A DNA stretch of 64,000 nucleotides from Vampirovibrio chlorellavorus (GTDB taxonomy: Bacteria > Cyanobacteriota > Vampirovibrionia > Vampirovibrionales > Vampirovibrionaceae), in assembly GCA_903866275.1 (NCBI GenBank), contig CAIPMU010000002.1:1-64000 (forward strand). Reading direction: 5' to 3'. The notes beneath the pieces are model-generated. The model was given only the letters and a program-made list of their open reading frames with translations, did not search any database and was not told the origin of the DNA. A program made the position numbers and the translations under genes. Shown in pieces: positions 17,932 through 26,433 of the stretch. Position 1 is the stretch's first letter. Each line of letters starts with the position of its first letter.

Positions 17932-19173
17932 CTAAACCGGGAGCAGTGCTGATTTTTCTGCTGGGTGACTGCTGGGGCCAGGCGTTTTTTCCATGACCAG
18001 CGCCAGTTGCTTGAATGCCTCGCTCAGGTTGTCGTGATAGGCGGCCAGATGGGCTTCCTGATAATCCCCGTGATTCAGCAAAATCTCGATACATTGTTCA
18101 AAGAGTTGCTTGGCATGCTCGTAGCACTGGGTTTGCATGGCCAGTTGCCCCAGGCTATTGATTACGGGACACAGCGCAGGGTGGGTCTTGCCGTAATGGG
18201 AAAGTAGCACGTCATAGGCTCGGCTGAGGCTACTTTGAGCCATCTTGAATTGGCCTGTTTGCACATAAAGCATGCCCAACTGGTTCAGGGTCATGCCCAC
18301 CAACTGGTGCCTTTCCCCCAGGCGGTTCAGGCGAATGGTCAGGGCTTTCAGCAACAGTTGTTCAGTCTGTTCGTGATTGCCCAGTTCGCGGTGAGCGCAG
18401 GCCAGATTATGGCAGAGGTTGCCCAGCAATGGGTGAGCCTGTTGATTTTTACTGTCCAGAATGGCAATGGCCTGAGTCAGAAAGGGCAGGCTTTCGGCGT
18501 GCATCCCGCATTCAATCGACAGGCTGCCAATGTTGTTCAGTACCGGGATCAGCGAGGGTGATTCCAGACCGTAGTGCTGGATCAGGCTCTGATAGGCTTC
18601 CGTAAACATCTGCGAGGCTTTGCTGAGTTGCCCCATTACCCGGTACACTTCTCCCAGATTGACCTGAATGACCGCAGCATCACTGCTTTCAACGCCAAAC
18701 TGTTTTTGCGCGATTGAGAGCGCCCGTTGATAATAGTTCACGGCTGTTTCGTATTCGGCGTTATCCAGTGAGATTCCACCCATATTGGATAATGCGACCA
18801 TCAGATCCGGGTGTCCCTCTTCCAGCTGTGCTTCTTTATGAGCTAGGGCCGCCTCAAAATAATGACGGGCCTCTGTGGCGTTGCCCAGTTCGCGATGTAG
18901 AGCCCCTACTAGTGTATAGAGCGATTCTTTGGCCTCATCCGGCTGGCGACAGTTTTCCAGCAGCTGAATGCCACGTTGCGCCGAGCTGAGTGCTTTCTGG
19001 TAGTTCCCTTGTGCCTGATGCCACAGTCCGACCACGCCTAAAATAGTGGCCTGGGTGGCCGGGCTGAAGCGGGCCTTGTTCTGGACCAGTTCTTTTAAGC
19101 CAGCCTTGGCTTCATCTAGAGCGCCGGCATCAATCTGCTTGATGACCTGATCTAAGCGTGTCTCGTAATCCAT
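17932..19173 (-). CDS. Tetratricopeptide (kinesin-light-chain-like) repeat protein
   Basis: The 413 residues are almost entirely helical repeats of about 40-42 residues, the longer TPR variety seen in kinesin-light-chain-like bacterial proteins. Examples are YNEAL-type turns in AVNYYQRALSIAQKQFG, ASQMFTEAYQSLIQHYG and AQSSLSRAYDVLLSHYGK, each followed by H/S-P-x-L before the next helix. About eight to nine repeats can be counted from residue 40 to 375. No signal peptide, membrane helix or fused catalytic domain is present, so it is probably a cytoplasmic scaffold for protein contacts. The final 25 residues are polar and unstructured. It lies on the same strand as queE but 190 nt away, so a shared transcript is possible but not shown. 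Confidence 0.88.
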   Translation of the reverse strand: MDYETRLDQVIKQIDAGALDEAKAGLKELVQNKARFSPATQATILGVVGLWHQAQGNYQKALSSAQRGIQLLENCRQPDEAKESLYTLVGALHRELGNATEARHYFEAALAHKEAQLEEGHPDLMVALSNMGGISLDNAEYETAVNYYQRALSIAQKQFGVESSDAAVIQVNLGEVYRVMGQLSKASQMFTEAYQSLIQHYGLESPSLIPVLNNIGSLSIECGMHAESLPFLTQAIAILDSKNQQAHPLLGNLCHNLACAHRELGNHEQTEQLLLKALTIRLNRLGERHQLVGMTLNQLGMLYVQTGQFKMAQSSLSRAYDVLLSHYGKTHPALCPVINSLGQLAMQTQCYEHAKQLFEQCIEILLNHGDYQEAHLAAYHDNLSEAFKQLALVMEKTPGPSSHPAEKSALLPV

Positions 19174-19365
19174 TGATGACTATCCTTTTCAGCAAGGCGG
19201 ATGGCAGGATCTGCGACCGTGGTTATTTTGAGTGTCTCCACTTAAAAACCGGTCGGGTTTTATTCTTGACAAAGCGCCTTGTAAATTTCAGTTGAGACGG
19301 TCTAACTCGGGTGCGAACAGGGTCCTGAACGGTGGATTTTGCAAAGGGGATTGAACAAAAGCGGG

Positions 19366-20175
19366 TTACAGGACATTCAGCATTTTATGCGTTTGGGGAA
19401 TTATTCGCACATCATTAAAGTGTCCCGCAAGGTGGTTTTCAATGTCAAACAGGTGTTTGGGTTGAATACTGACACTGCGATCGATCAGGCTGGTTTCCGG
19501 TTGTAGAATAATCGGTGTATTGCGGTCGGTCACAATGGCTTTGACGGCATCCAGTTCGGCCAGGGTGGTTTGCGTGTTGAACACGAGCTTGATAAAGCAT
19601 TGGGTATTGGGGTTGTTGAGCGACATCTGATAAAAACGGGCGTGTTGCTCGAACTGGGGTGCCTCTTTGGTCGCTGAGGGCAATTTGATGTCCATGGCGA
19701 TAAAGTCCAGCCAGGGTAATACTGTCTGCAAAAATTCGGGTTGGGTGCCGCTGGTTTCCAGATAAGTGGGCGCCAGTTTCTGAACCTGCGGCAGCAGTTC
19801 TTTCAGAAAACCGTGATAGAGCAGGGGTTCACCGCCGGTGAAGCTGACACTATGGTGTTTGGCTGTTTTCAGCAAGCTACCAATAATCTCCAGCAGGGTC
19901 TGGGGCCGCATGGGGTTGGGGTAGAGATGCTCTAATCCGCTACCGGGCGGGTCTTCCACGTGGCACTGGCCCGTGGCTGATGTCATGGGGGTGTCGCAGT
20001 AGGCGCATTTTAGATGGCAATGGGCAAAGCGCACAAACACCTGCCGCTTGCCCACATAGAGCGCTTCGCCCTGAATGGAGGAAAAGACTTCTTGCAGGGG
20101 GGCGGTTTTCCCGGAAGGATTGAGGGTGGGCGAGACGTCCTGACTGAGGGGCTCAGAGGGTGGTTGCTGTAACAT
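19366..20175 (-). CDS. queE: 7-carboxy-7-deazaguanine synthase, radical SAM (QueE)
   Basis: QueE rearranges 6-carboxytetrahydropterin to 7-carboxy-7-deazaguanine in the queuosine/preQ0 pathway. The 269-residue protein has the radical-SAM cluster cysteines 53, 57 and 60 in HCHLKCAYCDT (C-x3-C-x2-C). EVFSSIQGEALYVGKRQVFVRF comes before them, in the family's usual place for the substrate-binding E-x-x-x-x-Q-G-E turn. VSFTGGEPLL supplies the SAM-binding GGE. The C-terminus IIPQTHKMLNVL is characteristic of QueE. The first 25 residues are a variable Pro/Ser tail. A tgt gene for the final base-exchange step is 25 kb away, consistent with tRNA queuosine modification; the other que genes are not in the window. 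Confidence 0.9.
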   Translation of the reverse strand: MLQQPPSEPLSQDVSPTLNPSGKTAPLQEVFSSIQGEALYVGKRQVFVRFAHCHLKCAYCDTPMTSATGQCHVEDPPGSGLEHLYPNPMRPQTLLEIIGSLLKTAKHHSVSFTGGEPLLYHGFLKELLPQVQKLAPTYLETSGTQPEFLQTVLPWLDFIAMDIKLPSATKEAPQFEQHARFYQMSLNNPNTQCFIKLVFNTQTTLAELDAVKAIVTDRNTPIILQPETSLIDRSVSIQPKHLFDIENHLAGHFNDVRIIPQTHKMLNVL

Positions 20176-20371
20176 GCGAAAGAACCATTTGGATTACGAC
20201 ATAACTCGTAGTTATTGTAATGCAAGCATAGAAACTTGTCTGCCTGCATCGCGTCAGTTTGGTATAGTCTATAGTGTCCACAGCGTTCTCAAGTTTTTTA
20301 CACTCGGGCTATCATAGTTACGCGTGTGGGTGAACGAGCATTTGAACAAAGAGAAAGAGAAGGAGCATCGG

Positions 20372-22876
20372 GTGAAGCGCATTCAAAATCGGTTGTTTCC
20401 GCTGGCCGTGTCCCTGGCAATTTTGGGGGGCGCAGGTTCTGTTGCTCAGGTTTATGCCCAACTCTCGCTGAAGCTGATTGGCCCGGACGGTCAGGTGCAG
20501 GAAATTACCGGTCATAACGCCCCCCGAGGCGATGAAGCACTGGTGCTCTACGATAAGGCCTTCGGGCATCACACCCGCACCAACGCCTATGGCGTGGAAG
20601 TGGTGGCTGTGCCCATTACCCCGTATGTCACCCCGCCTGTGAAGCCCACAACATTGCAAGCCCCCAATGATCTTCCGGCTAATAGCGATGAAAAACTCTA
20701 CAGGGTCGTTTCCCTGACCAGCGTGTGGGAGTGCAACAAACCGGAAAATCATGGCAAGCACGATGGCCAGAGTTGCGGAAATGCCCCCATTCCTGCCGAT
20801 GGTATCGTGATTTCGGCGACGGGTAGCAAGCGTGACTGGCTGAAAAACCTGAAGGCGGGCGATACCCTGACCTTGCAGGAAGACTGGTTTCAGCAGCGTC
20901 AGGTGAAAGTGGACAGCGTCGATCCCTCGCCCACCAACAATTCTATGGGTGCCGGTTTCCCCGGTTTTCGTGCTTCCAATCAGATTGTGGCCTATGATGC
21001 CGGGTATGGTCGCCCGAACACAGGCACCAACGAGTTTGGTTTTGAAGTCACGGTGCGCAATGGCGTTGTCACAGCACAAGAGGGTTCTGATTCATCGATT
21101 CCCACCGATGGGTTTGTCTTAAGCGGACATGGCAAAGGGCGCAGCTGGCTGATTGCCAATACCCCATTGGGGGCCAAGGTGCAACTCGCCCCGGACGGGA
21201 AAACCCTGAGTTCGACCATCGATTTTGACACTTACACCTATCAGTTCAACCAGCGTTGGGCGGCCAGTCCTTGCTCGGATGCAGCCTGGAACACCAAGCC
21301 CACGGTCGATCAGACCTGCAATCTCATTCGCGACAAGCGGGATAAGGCGCTCAGCTTGCAAGCCGCAGGCAATCCCGTGTTGGCAGCGGCCACCATTCAG
21401 GAAGCCCTGGAAGGCATGAACGAGCGCATCTGGAAGAGTTATCAATCGTTCCCCAATACGGCCATCCGTGGGGCCTGGCACCGCCCGGTGGAAACCACCC
21501 CGGCCGCTGTGGCCCAAACGCTGGATACCCTCAAGGCCGCCGGGATTAACACCGTCTTTCTGGAGACTTACTTCCACGGATACACCATTTTCCCCTCACA
21601 AACCTTTCAGGCTTACGGTCTGACCGCGGAGAACCCCAAGTTCCAGGGCGTTGACCTGTTACAACTCTGGACGGATGAAGCGCATAAGCGAAACATGCAG
21701 GTGCATACCTGGTTTCAGGTATTCTACGGCGGTACCAAAGTGTTTAATCCGCCGGGGCCGATTTTGAGCAAGTATCCCAGCTGGGCCAACGTTCAGTTTT
21801 CGGCACTGGTGCCTGTTCAGCCTGTGCCGCCAACCCTGGTCAGCCCGCCTTCTGTTTCGGGTGCTGTGGCTTCCCCGGCGCTTCCACCAGTGAGCAAGTC
21901 GGGTGCGGTACTGAATGTCTATCGCGCGGCTGCCACTCTGCCTGGCAAGGCTGCGGTGGCTACGCCCTTGCCGGTGAAGACGCCTGCCCTGAATGGTTCG
22001 AGCGTCACGCCTGCCAGCCTATCGCCTGCGCCAATCCCCGTGGTTTACAAAGCTCCCGATAAACCCGTTCCTTCCTCGCTGGAGCTGGGTGCGTTCTTTC
22101 TGGATCCGGCTAACCCGGATGTGCAAACGTTTTTGCTGAAACTGAGTAATGAGATTGTTAGTCGCTACAAAATTGACGGCTTTCAGCTGGATTATATTCG
22201 CTATCCGGCCAGCTTCCCTGCGGATCGCTTCAGTTATCGCAAAACGACCTGGGGATATACCGATGTGGCTCGTAAGGCCTTCAAGGCACAATCCGGGATT
22301 GATCCGGTAGACATTGATCCCAAAAATCCCCAGTATGAGGCGCAATGGGCTGCCTGGAACCAGTTCAAGGTGGCTCAGGTGAGCAACTTCGTGCAAAAGG
22401 CCACCACGTCCATCCGGCAGATTAACCCCAATATCAAAATTTCTGCCGCCGTGTTTCCGGAGGCCGATAAGGCGCTGGCGGTGAAGCATCAGGATTGGCT
22501 GAGCTGGGCTCAGCATGGCTGGATTGACTTCTTCGCGCCGATGACGCTGACCAGCGCCACCAAGGTGGTGGACCGGGATACGCGCCGCATGATTCAGGTC
22601 ACACAGGGCAAGGTGCCGGTGTATTCGGGCATTTTTGGGCCGTTTAACGAGAACACCACCGAACAGGTGCTCAGCCAGATAGATACTGCAAAGCAGGCGG
22701 GCGCCAGCGGCTATGTACTCTTTGATACAGCGCACCTGACGGCCCGGACGTTAAACGCCTTGCGGACCGTGCAGATGCCGCAGGTGGCGGTTCAGTCAGC
22801 GCCTGCCGTGGAAACCGAGCCTGCGGCGGAACCGCGGGTGAAACACAAAAAACGTCACTGGTGGAGCCGCAAGTAG
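20372..22876 (+). CDS. Secreted GHL10-type glycoside hydrolase-like protein
   Basis: The start is GTG 20372, just after a strong AAGGAG site; an upstream GTG at 20324 would spoil the signal peptide. The 834 residues begin with a Sec signal (KRIQNRLFPLAVSLAILGG, cleavage near VYA-Q, residues 29-30). Next come two related copies of a small domain: residues about 47-172 (YDKAFGHHTRTNAYGVEVVA) and 197-275 (YDAGYGRPNTGTNEFGFEVT), each followed by IPxDGxVxSxxGxxxxWL. Residues 350-800 form the GHL10 (DUF187) barrel, with INTVFLETYFHGYTIFPS, VHTWFQVFYGG, DGFQLDYIRYP and FFAPMTL. A 90-residue Pro/Ala/Val-rich insert (about 475-570) interrupts the barrel. The tail is basic (KHKKRHWWSRK). The family acts on cell-wall or other polysaccharides; the substrate here is unknown. 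Confidence 0.85.
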   Translation: MKRIQNRLFPLAVSLAILGGAGSVAQVYAQLSLKLIGPDGQVQEITGHNAPRGDEALVLYDKAFGHHTRTNAYGVEVVAVPITPYVTPPVKPTTLQAPNDLPANSDEKLYRVVSLTSVWECNKPENHGKHDGQSCGNAPIPADGIVISATGSKRDWLKNLKAGDTLTLQEDWFQQRQVKVDSVDPSPTNNSMGAGFPGFRASNQIVAYDAGYGRPNTGTNEFGFEVTVRNGVVTAQEGSDSSIPTDGFVLSGHGKGRSWLIANTPLGAKVQLAPDGKTLSSTIDFDTYTYQFNQRWAASPCSDAAWNTKPTVDQTCNLIRDKRDKALSLQAAGNPVLAAATIQEALEGMNERIWKSYQSFPNTAIRGAWHRPVETTPAAVAQTLDTLKAAGINTVFLETYFHGYTIFPSQTFQAYGLTAENPKFQGVDLLQLWTDEAHKRNMQVHTWFQVFYGGTKVFNPPGPILSKYPSWANVQFSALVPVQPVPPTLVSPPSVSGAVASPALPPVSKSGAVLNVYRAAATLPGKAAVATPLPVKTPALNGSSVTPASLSPAPIPVVYKAPDKPVPSSLELGAFFLDPANPDVQTFLLKLSNEIVSRYKIDGFQLDYIRYPASFPADRFSYRKTTWGYTDVARKAFKAQSGIDPVDIDPKNPQYEAQWAAWNQFKVAQVSNFVQKATTSIRQINPNIKISAAVFPEADKALAVKHQDWLSWAQHGWIDFFAPMTLTSATKVVDRDTRRMIQVTQGKVPVYSGIFGPFNENTTEQVLSQIDTAKQAGASGYVLFDTAHLTARTLNALRTVQMPQVAVQSAPAVETEPAAEPRVKHKKRHWWSRK

Positions 22877-23151
22877 CGCCCAAATACAGAAGGCGTCCTG
22901 ACTTGACTATCTCACGAGTGGCCTGAAGGCAGCGCGTGAATTCGCTTGAATTGTATCCGTTTGTTGCGAGAACGGTCCGGGGCTGAATGGCTTCAGGGGC
23001 GATCGTTTCAGGGTGATGCGTTTGCGGAAAAGATCGCCCTGTGGGATCGGGCGTGCTTCGGCTGGGTGGAAATCCGCGTGGGACGATCCGGTGAGGGCTT
23101 TCTGGCGTCATGGGTTTGCGGTGATTGTGCCCGACTTGGCGCGCTGGCGCT
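22877..23151. other. Intergenic region without a convincing gene
   Basis: Short overlapping frames occur on both strands, but none has a ribosome site or recognisable protein. I see no strong hairpin with a T tract. The promoter for the following small gene lies just beyond its right end. Confidence 0.5.
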
Positions 23152-23179
23152 TTGCAAAACGGGATCCCTTTCGTATAAT
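23152..23179 (+). promoter_or_regulatory. Sigma-70-type promoter
   Basis: A -35-like TTGCAA (23152-23157) and a perfect TATAAT (23174-23179) are separated by 16 bp. Transcription would start near 23186, giving a leader of about 78 nt before the gene at 23264. That leader contains one arm of the inverted repeat described separately. Confidence 0.65.
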
Positions 23180-23242
23180 ACGCATATGCATTGACTGAGG
23201 CATTTGTGCACCAATGTCCCGGCTTGCAGACGAGCCGATTTG

Positions 23243-23263
23243 AGGCGCAAAGGATAGAGAGTT
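23243..23263 (+). repeat. Inverted repeat flanking a small gene, left arm
   Basis: A 21-nt segment (AGGCGCAAAGGATAGAGAG then TT) whose reverse complement recurs at 23735-23755 with one mismatch. The left arm contains the AAAGGA ribosome site and ends exactly at the TTG start of the small gene. Confidence 0.75.
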
Positions 23264-23578
23264 TTGAGTTATCAACTGTGCAGATGGTATGACCCGTATC
23301 CGCGGCTGGCGTTTGCCTTAAAGTTGCTGTATTTGGCCCCTGGTGGGGTGCAGGCCAAGGTTGCGCGGGAACTGCAACGGTTTCTGGAGGAACAGTGGGG
23401 AACTTCTCAGGCGCGCAAGGCCCTGCAGGAGGTGCGTTCCAAAGCGCGGGGCAACCGCTGGTACGATGAAGATTATGAAACGGCTCAGACGGTTGAGCTG
23501 CTGAAAAATAGCCCGGAGTCGCTGAAGAGTCGCGTGGCGGATACCTTGCTGGAGATCCTGGTCGCTCAATCCGCCTAG
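23264..23578 (+). CDS. Small protein of unknown function
   Basis: I do not recognise this 104-residue protein. The TTG start at 23264 is supported by AAAGGA nine bases upstream and by a TATAAT promoter. The sequence opens SYQLCRWYDPYPRLAFALKL, continues with LYLAPGGVQAKVARELQRFL and EEQWGTSQARKALQEVRSKA, and ends in two amphipathic helices. It is basic in the middle (SKARGNRWYDEDYE) and predicted all-helical, without signal or membrane segment. Good codon use and a dedicated promoter argue that it is real. It stands alone between two intergenic gaps and is bracketed by an inverted repeat (23243-23263 and 23735-23755). Confidence 0.75.
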   Translation: MSYQLCRWYDPYPRLAFALKLLYLAPGGVQAKVARELQRFLEEQWGTSQARKALQEVRSKARGNRWYDEDYETAQTVELLKNSPESLKSRVADTLLEILVAQSA

Positions 23579-23926
23579 GCGAAAGCTTGGATCGGATCGG
23601 GTTTTGCGGGGCTTAACATAACTTAAACCCGCTGAGGGCATGGGTTTTGAGGCGGCAATTGTAAAAGTTTCTTCAAGCTTCGGGGTTTTCGCATGACATT
23701 CCCCAGCCCTCGCGTATAGAATTGCGTAAACTCTAACTCTCTATCCTTTGTGCCTTTGCAGGTCCCTGACTTGCACGGGCTTTTTTTTGCCTGTTTTTAG
23801 GCGTGCACAATGGTTTACGGCTGGCTTTACGCACTGAACCCACAATCCGGCTGCCTCCTGCCGGGAAATTGACTGTAGCAAAGACCCACCGGGAAGGCAA
23901 TCCCTAGGCGCAAACAGGGCTTGCAC
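23579..23926. other. Intergenic region, possibly structured
   Basis: No convincing gene. Besides the right inverted-repeat arm it holds a stretch with TGCACG (from about 23774) and CGTGCA (about 23802), able to pair around an eight-T run and a smaller GCCT/AGGC hairpin, and CCGGC...GCCGG at 23849-23866. The T run may form part of a + strand terminator for the small gene, but the stem is short. I could not identify an RNA family. Confidence 0.4.
23735..23755 (-). repeat. Inverted repeat flanking a small gene, right arm
   Basis: AACTCTCTATCCTTTGTGCCT is the reverse complement of 23243-23263 with a single mismatch (20 of 21). It lies 156 nt after the stop of the small gene, in non-coding DNA. 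Confidence 0.75.
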
Positions 23927-24775
23927 TTAATGGGCGGGGATCAGATTCAGCACCACGATTTCTGGTGGCGTTAAGAAACGAATGGGAATCATGGAAATCC
24001 CAATCCCGCTGGTCACAAAGAGCTGATGCCCGCGCTCATTAAAATGACCCACTGCATATTGTTTATGCCGAATGGGAACCACTGGCCGCCCTATGAAAGG
24101 AATGTAGACCTGCCCACCATGCGTGTGCCCAGCAAGTGTGAGGGCTACTTGAGCGGGTACTTCCGGGAAAATATCGGGGGAATGGCTGAGCAAAACCACC
24201 GGGGCTTGCCCATTGGTTTGACGCAGGGTGCCCGGCAAATCATAAGGCAGGGGCGTGGCCATGTCCTCCAGCCCTGCAACCCACAGTTTTTGTTCCCCGT
24301 GCTGCGCCAGAATGGCGTGATCGCGCAATAAGTGAATGTGCGTCTGCTGAATTAGGCGAATCATTTCGGGGCCATTCCACCACCAGTCGTGATTCCCCAA
24401 TACCGCGTAACTACCCATTGGCGCATGAATGCGGGCCATAGCAAAAACTGTGTCTGCAGGATTCACCATCAATCCGCTAGTAAGCCCCATCTTACCTAGT
24501 ACGGAAGGCTCATAGGCATAATCGCCTACAAAAAACACGATATCCGGTTTTTGCTCTTGCGCCGTATCCATGACCCATCGAATCCGTTCGGCAGGCCAAA
24601 AGGGCTTCATGGGTTGAGGATCGCCGATGAGCACGGCCTTAATGGGCTGCTTGAGGCCTGGTATCTGAAGGGTGCTGGTTTTAATCACCAGACTGCGTGG
24701 CTCGATCCAGCAGGCATATATCAGAAAAAGGCCAACTAGCACGATTGTGATTTTAAAAAACGGGATGTTCTTCAA
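23927..24775 (-). CDS. Membrane-anchored metallophosphoesterase
   Basis: This 282-residue calcineurin-like phosphoesterase resembles the YaeI/YkuE group, some of which hydrolyse UDP-diacylglucosamine or other phosphate esters at the membrane. A single helix at residues 8-24 anchors it, with the catalytic domain probably outside. The metal-binding motifs are GDPQP (the D-x-Q variant of the more usual D-x-H), FVGDYA, LGNHDW, LSHSPD and AGHTHGGQV. The final segment GIGISMIPIRFLTPPEI is also typical for this group. The replacement of H by Q in the first motif occurs in related proteins I know (YaeI-like D-x-Q/H), so activity is expected. It shares its strand with lysS, 48 nt away. Confidence 0.9.
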   Translation of the reverse strand: MKNIPFFKITIVLVGLFLIYACWIEPRSLVIKTSTLQIPGLKQPIKAVLIGDPQPMKPFWPAERIRWVMDTAQEQKPDIVFFVGDYAYEPSVLGKMGLTSGLMVNPADTVFAMARIHAPMGSYAVLGNHDWWWNGPEMIRLIQQTHIHLLRDHAILAQHGEQKLWVAGLEDMATPLPYDLPGTLRQTNGQAPVVLLSHSPDIFPEVPAQVALTLAGHTHGGQVYIPFIGRPVVPIRHKQYAVGHFNERGHQLFVTSGIGISMIPIRFLTPPEIVVLNLIPAH

Positions 24776-24823
24776 GGCTAAATCACCCTATTCACATAAA
24801 GCACAGTGGTTCTCTGTGTTGAT

Positions 24824-26368
24824 TTACGCCTTGGGCTTCAGCGTGGGGAAGGCAATCACATCGCGGATGTTGTGGGAGTTGGTCAGGATCATGATCAGGC
24901 GATCGATGCCAATCCCCAGCCCACCAGCGGGCGGCATGCCGTATTCCAGCGCAGTGATGTAATCTTCATCCATCTCATGCGCCTCATCATCCCCCTGATC
25001 GCGCTGGGTCATCTGGGCCTCAAAGCGCTGGCGCTGATCCAGCGGATCGCTGAGCTCGGAGAAGGCGTTGGCGATTTCCCAGCCGTAAACGCGGGTTTCA
25101 AAACGCTCCACCAACCGCGGGTTATCCCGGTGCGCCTTGGCCAGCGGCGAGATTTCGCGGGGGTAATCCGTGATGTGAATGGGCTGAATGAGCTTGTGCT
25201 CCACCTTGTCTTCAAACACTTTTTCCAGCGCATAGCCCCAGGTGTCGTACTCTTCCACAAAGACGTTCAACTGCTTGGCCGCCGCGCGGGCCGCTTCATC
25301 GGTCTCAATGGCGGCAAAATCGACGCCTGTTTCTTCTTTCACGCAATCGATCATAGATTTGCGGGGCCAGGGGCCAGTGAGGTCAATCGCGGTGCCCTGA
25401 AAATCGATCTTTGTGGTGCCCAGTACCTTGAGGGCCACTGTGGTGACGATCTCTTCGGTCAGGCTCATCATGTCGTTATAATCGGCGTAAGCCTGATACA
25501 GCTCCATCATGGTGAATTCCGGGTTGTGCTTGGGCGAAATGCCCTCGTTGCGGAAGTTCCGGTTCAGCTCAAACACTTTTTCCGAGATGCCACCGACCAC
25601 CAGCCGTTTCAGGAACAGTTCCGGGGCGATACGCATGTACATGGTGACATCCAGCGCATTATGGTGGGTTTTGAACGGTTTGGCTGCGGCTCCCCCGGCA
25701 ATGGTTTGCAACATGGGGGTTTCTACTTCCAGAAAGTCTTTGCTGGTCAGCAGTTTTCGGATCTCAGAAATGATCAGGCTGCGCTTGACCAGTGTATCGC
25801 GGCTTTCCGAATTCATGATCAAATCCAGGTAGCGTTGCCGGTAGCGGGTTTCCAAATCGGTTAGACCGTGAAATTTTTCCGGCAAGGGCAGCAGCGACTT
25901 GCTCAGCATCTGGATTTTGGTGGTTTTCACCGAGAGTTCGCCTCGGGGCGTGCGGCGAATGGTGCCCGTGGCTCCGATAATATCGCCAATATCCACCAGT
26001 TTCAGGGCTTCCAGCATCTCAGGGGAAAGGTTCTCCTTGTGGCTGAACACTTGCAGCTTGCCACTGGGATCTTGCAGATCGATAAACATGCCGCTGTTGC
26101 GCAGGGCCATCACCCGGCCTGCCACGGATACCACATCCTCGGTTTCTACACCGTTTTCCAGCGCTTCGTATTGGGCCTGCAAGGCCGCGTTGCTGCTAGT
26201 TTTCTCAAAATGATAGGGGTAGGGGTTGTGGCCCAGCTGACGCCACGCGTCCAGCTTGTCGATGCGCCCCTGACGGATCTGGGTGGCGTGTTCGGTGGTG
26301 TGATGGGCGTGTTCGGTTGCGGCAGTGGTGGTGGTTGGGTTGGTCGGCTTTTGGGTCATGGGAATCAA
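24824..26368 (-). CDS. lysS: Lysyl-tRNA synthetase, class II
   Basis: Charges tRNA-Lys. The 514-residue protein has the N-terminal OB-fold anticodon domain (VSVAGRVMALRNSGMFIDLQ), motif 1 around LTSKDFLEVETPMLQ, motif 2 FRNEGISPKHNPEFTMMELY and motif 3 GLGIGIDRLIMILT. Residues 1-30 form a Thr/His/Ala-rich tail that is not conserved; ATG codons at 26368 and 26359 are both possible. The gene diverges from the ketol-acid reductoisomerase, whose promoter probably lies in the 65 nt between them and the first lysS codons. Length and motifs are otherwise standard. Confidence 0.96.
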   Translation of the reverse strand: MIPMTQKPTNPTTTTAATEHAHHTTEHATQIRQGRIDKLDAWRQLGHNPYPYHFEKTSSNAALQAQYEALENGVETEDVVSVAGRVMALRNSGMFIDLQDPSGKLQVFSHKENLSPEMLEALKLVDIGDIIGATGTIRRTPRGELSVKTTKIQMLSKSLLPLPEKFHGLTDLETRYRQRYLDLIMNSESRDTLVKRSLIISEIRKLLTSKDFLEVETPMLQTIAGGAAAKPFKTHHNALDVTMYMRIAPELFLKRLVVGGISEKVFELNRNFRNEGISPKHNPEFTMMELYQAYADYNDMMSLTEEIVTTVALKVLGTTKIDFQGTAIDLTGPWPRKSMIDCVKEETGVDFAAIETDEAARAAAKQLNVFVEEYDTWGYALEKVFEDKVEHKLIQPIHITDYPREISPLAKAHRDNPRLVERFETRVYGWEIANAFSELSDPLDQRQRFEAQMTQRDQGDDEAHEMDEDYITALEYGMPPAGGLGIGIDRLIMILTNSHNIRDVIAFPTLKPKA

Positions 26369-26394
26369 TCTCTCTCGGATGCTCTTGGAGACTA

Positions 26395-26400
26395 TATAAT
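26395..26400 (+). promoter_or_regulatory. Candidate -10 element (TATAAT)
   Basis: A perfect TATAAT ends 33 nt before the ATG of the reductoisomerase gene. No convincing -35 hexamer sits at the right distance (TCTCTC region), so activation or an extended -10 would be needed. Confidence 0.4.
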
Positions 26401-26433
26401 AGACGGAATTGTGATTCCAGGGTACGAAAAATT

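Noticed and set aside
22946-23194. 82-codon + strand frame upstream of the small gene
   Set aside because: No ribosome site, atypical composition rich in Arg, Trp and Cys, and it contains the promoter of the next gene.
23756-23926. Cobalamin-riboswitch-like fragments on the + strand
   Set aside because: Box order and spacing do not fit, and no gene lies downstream in that orientation.
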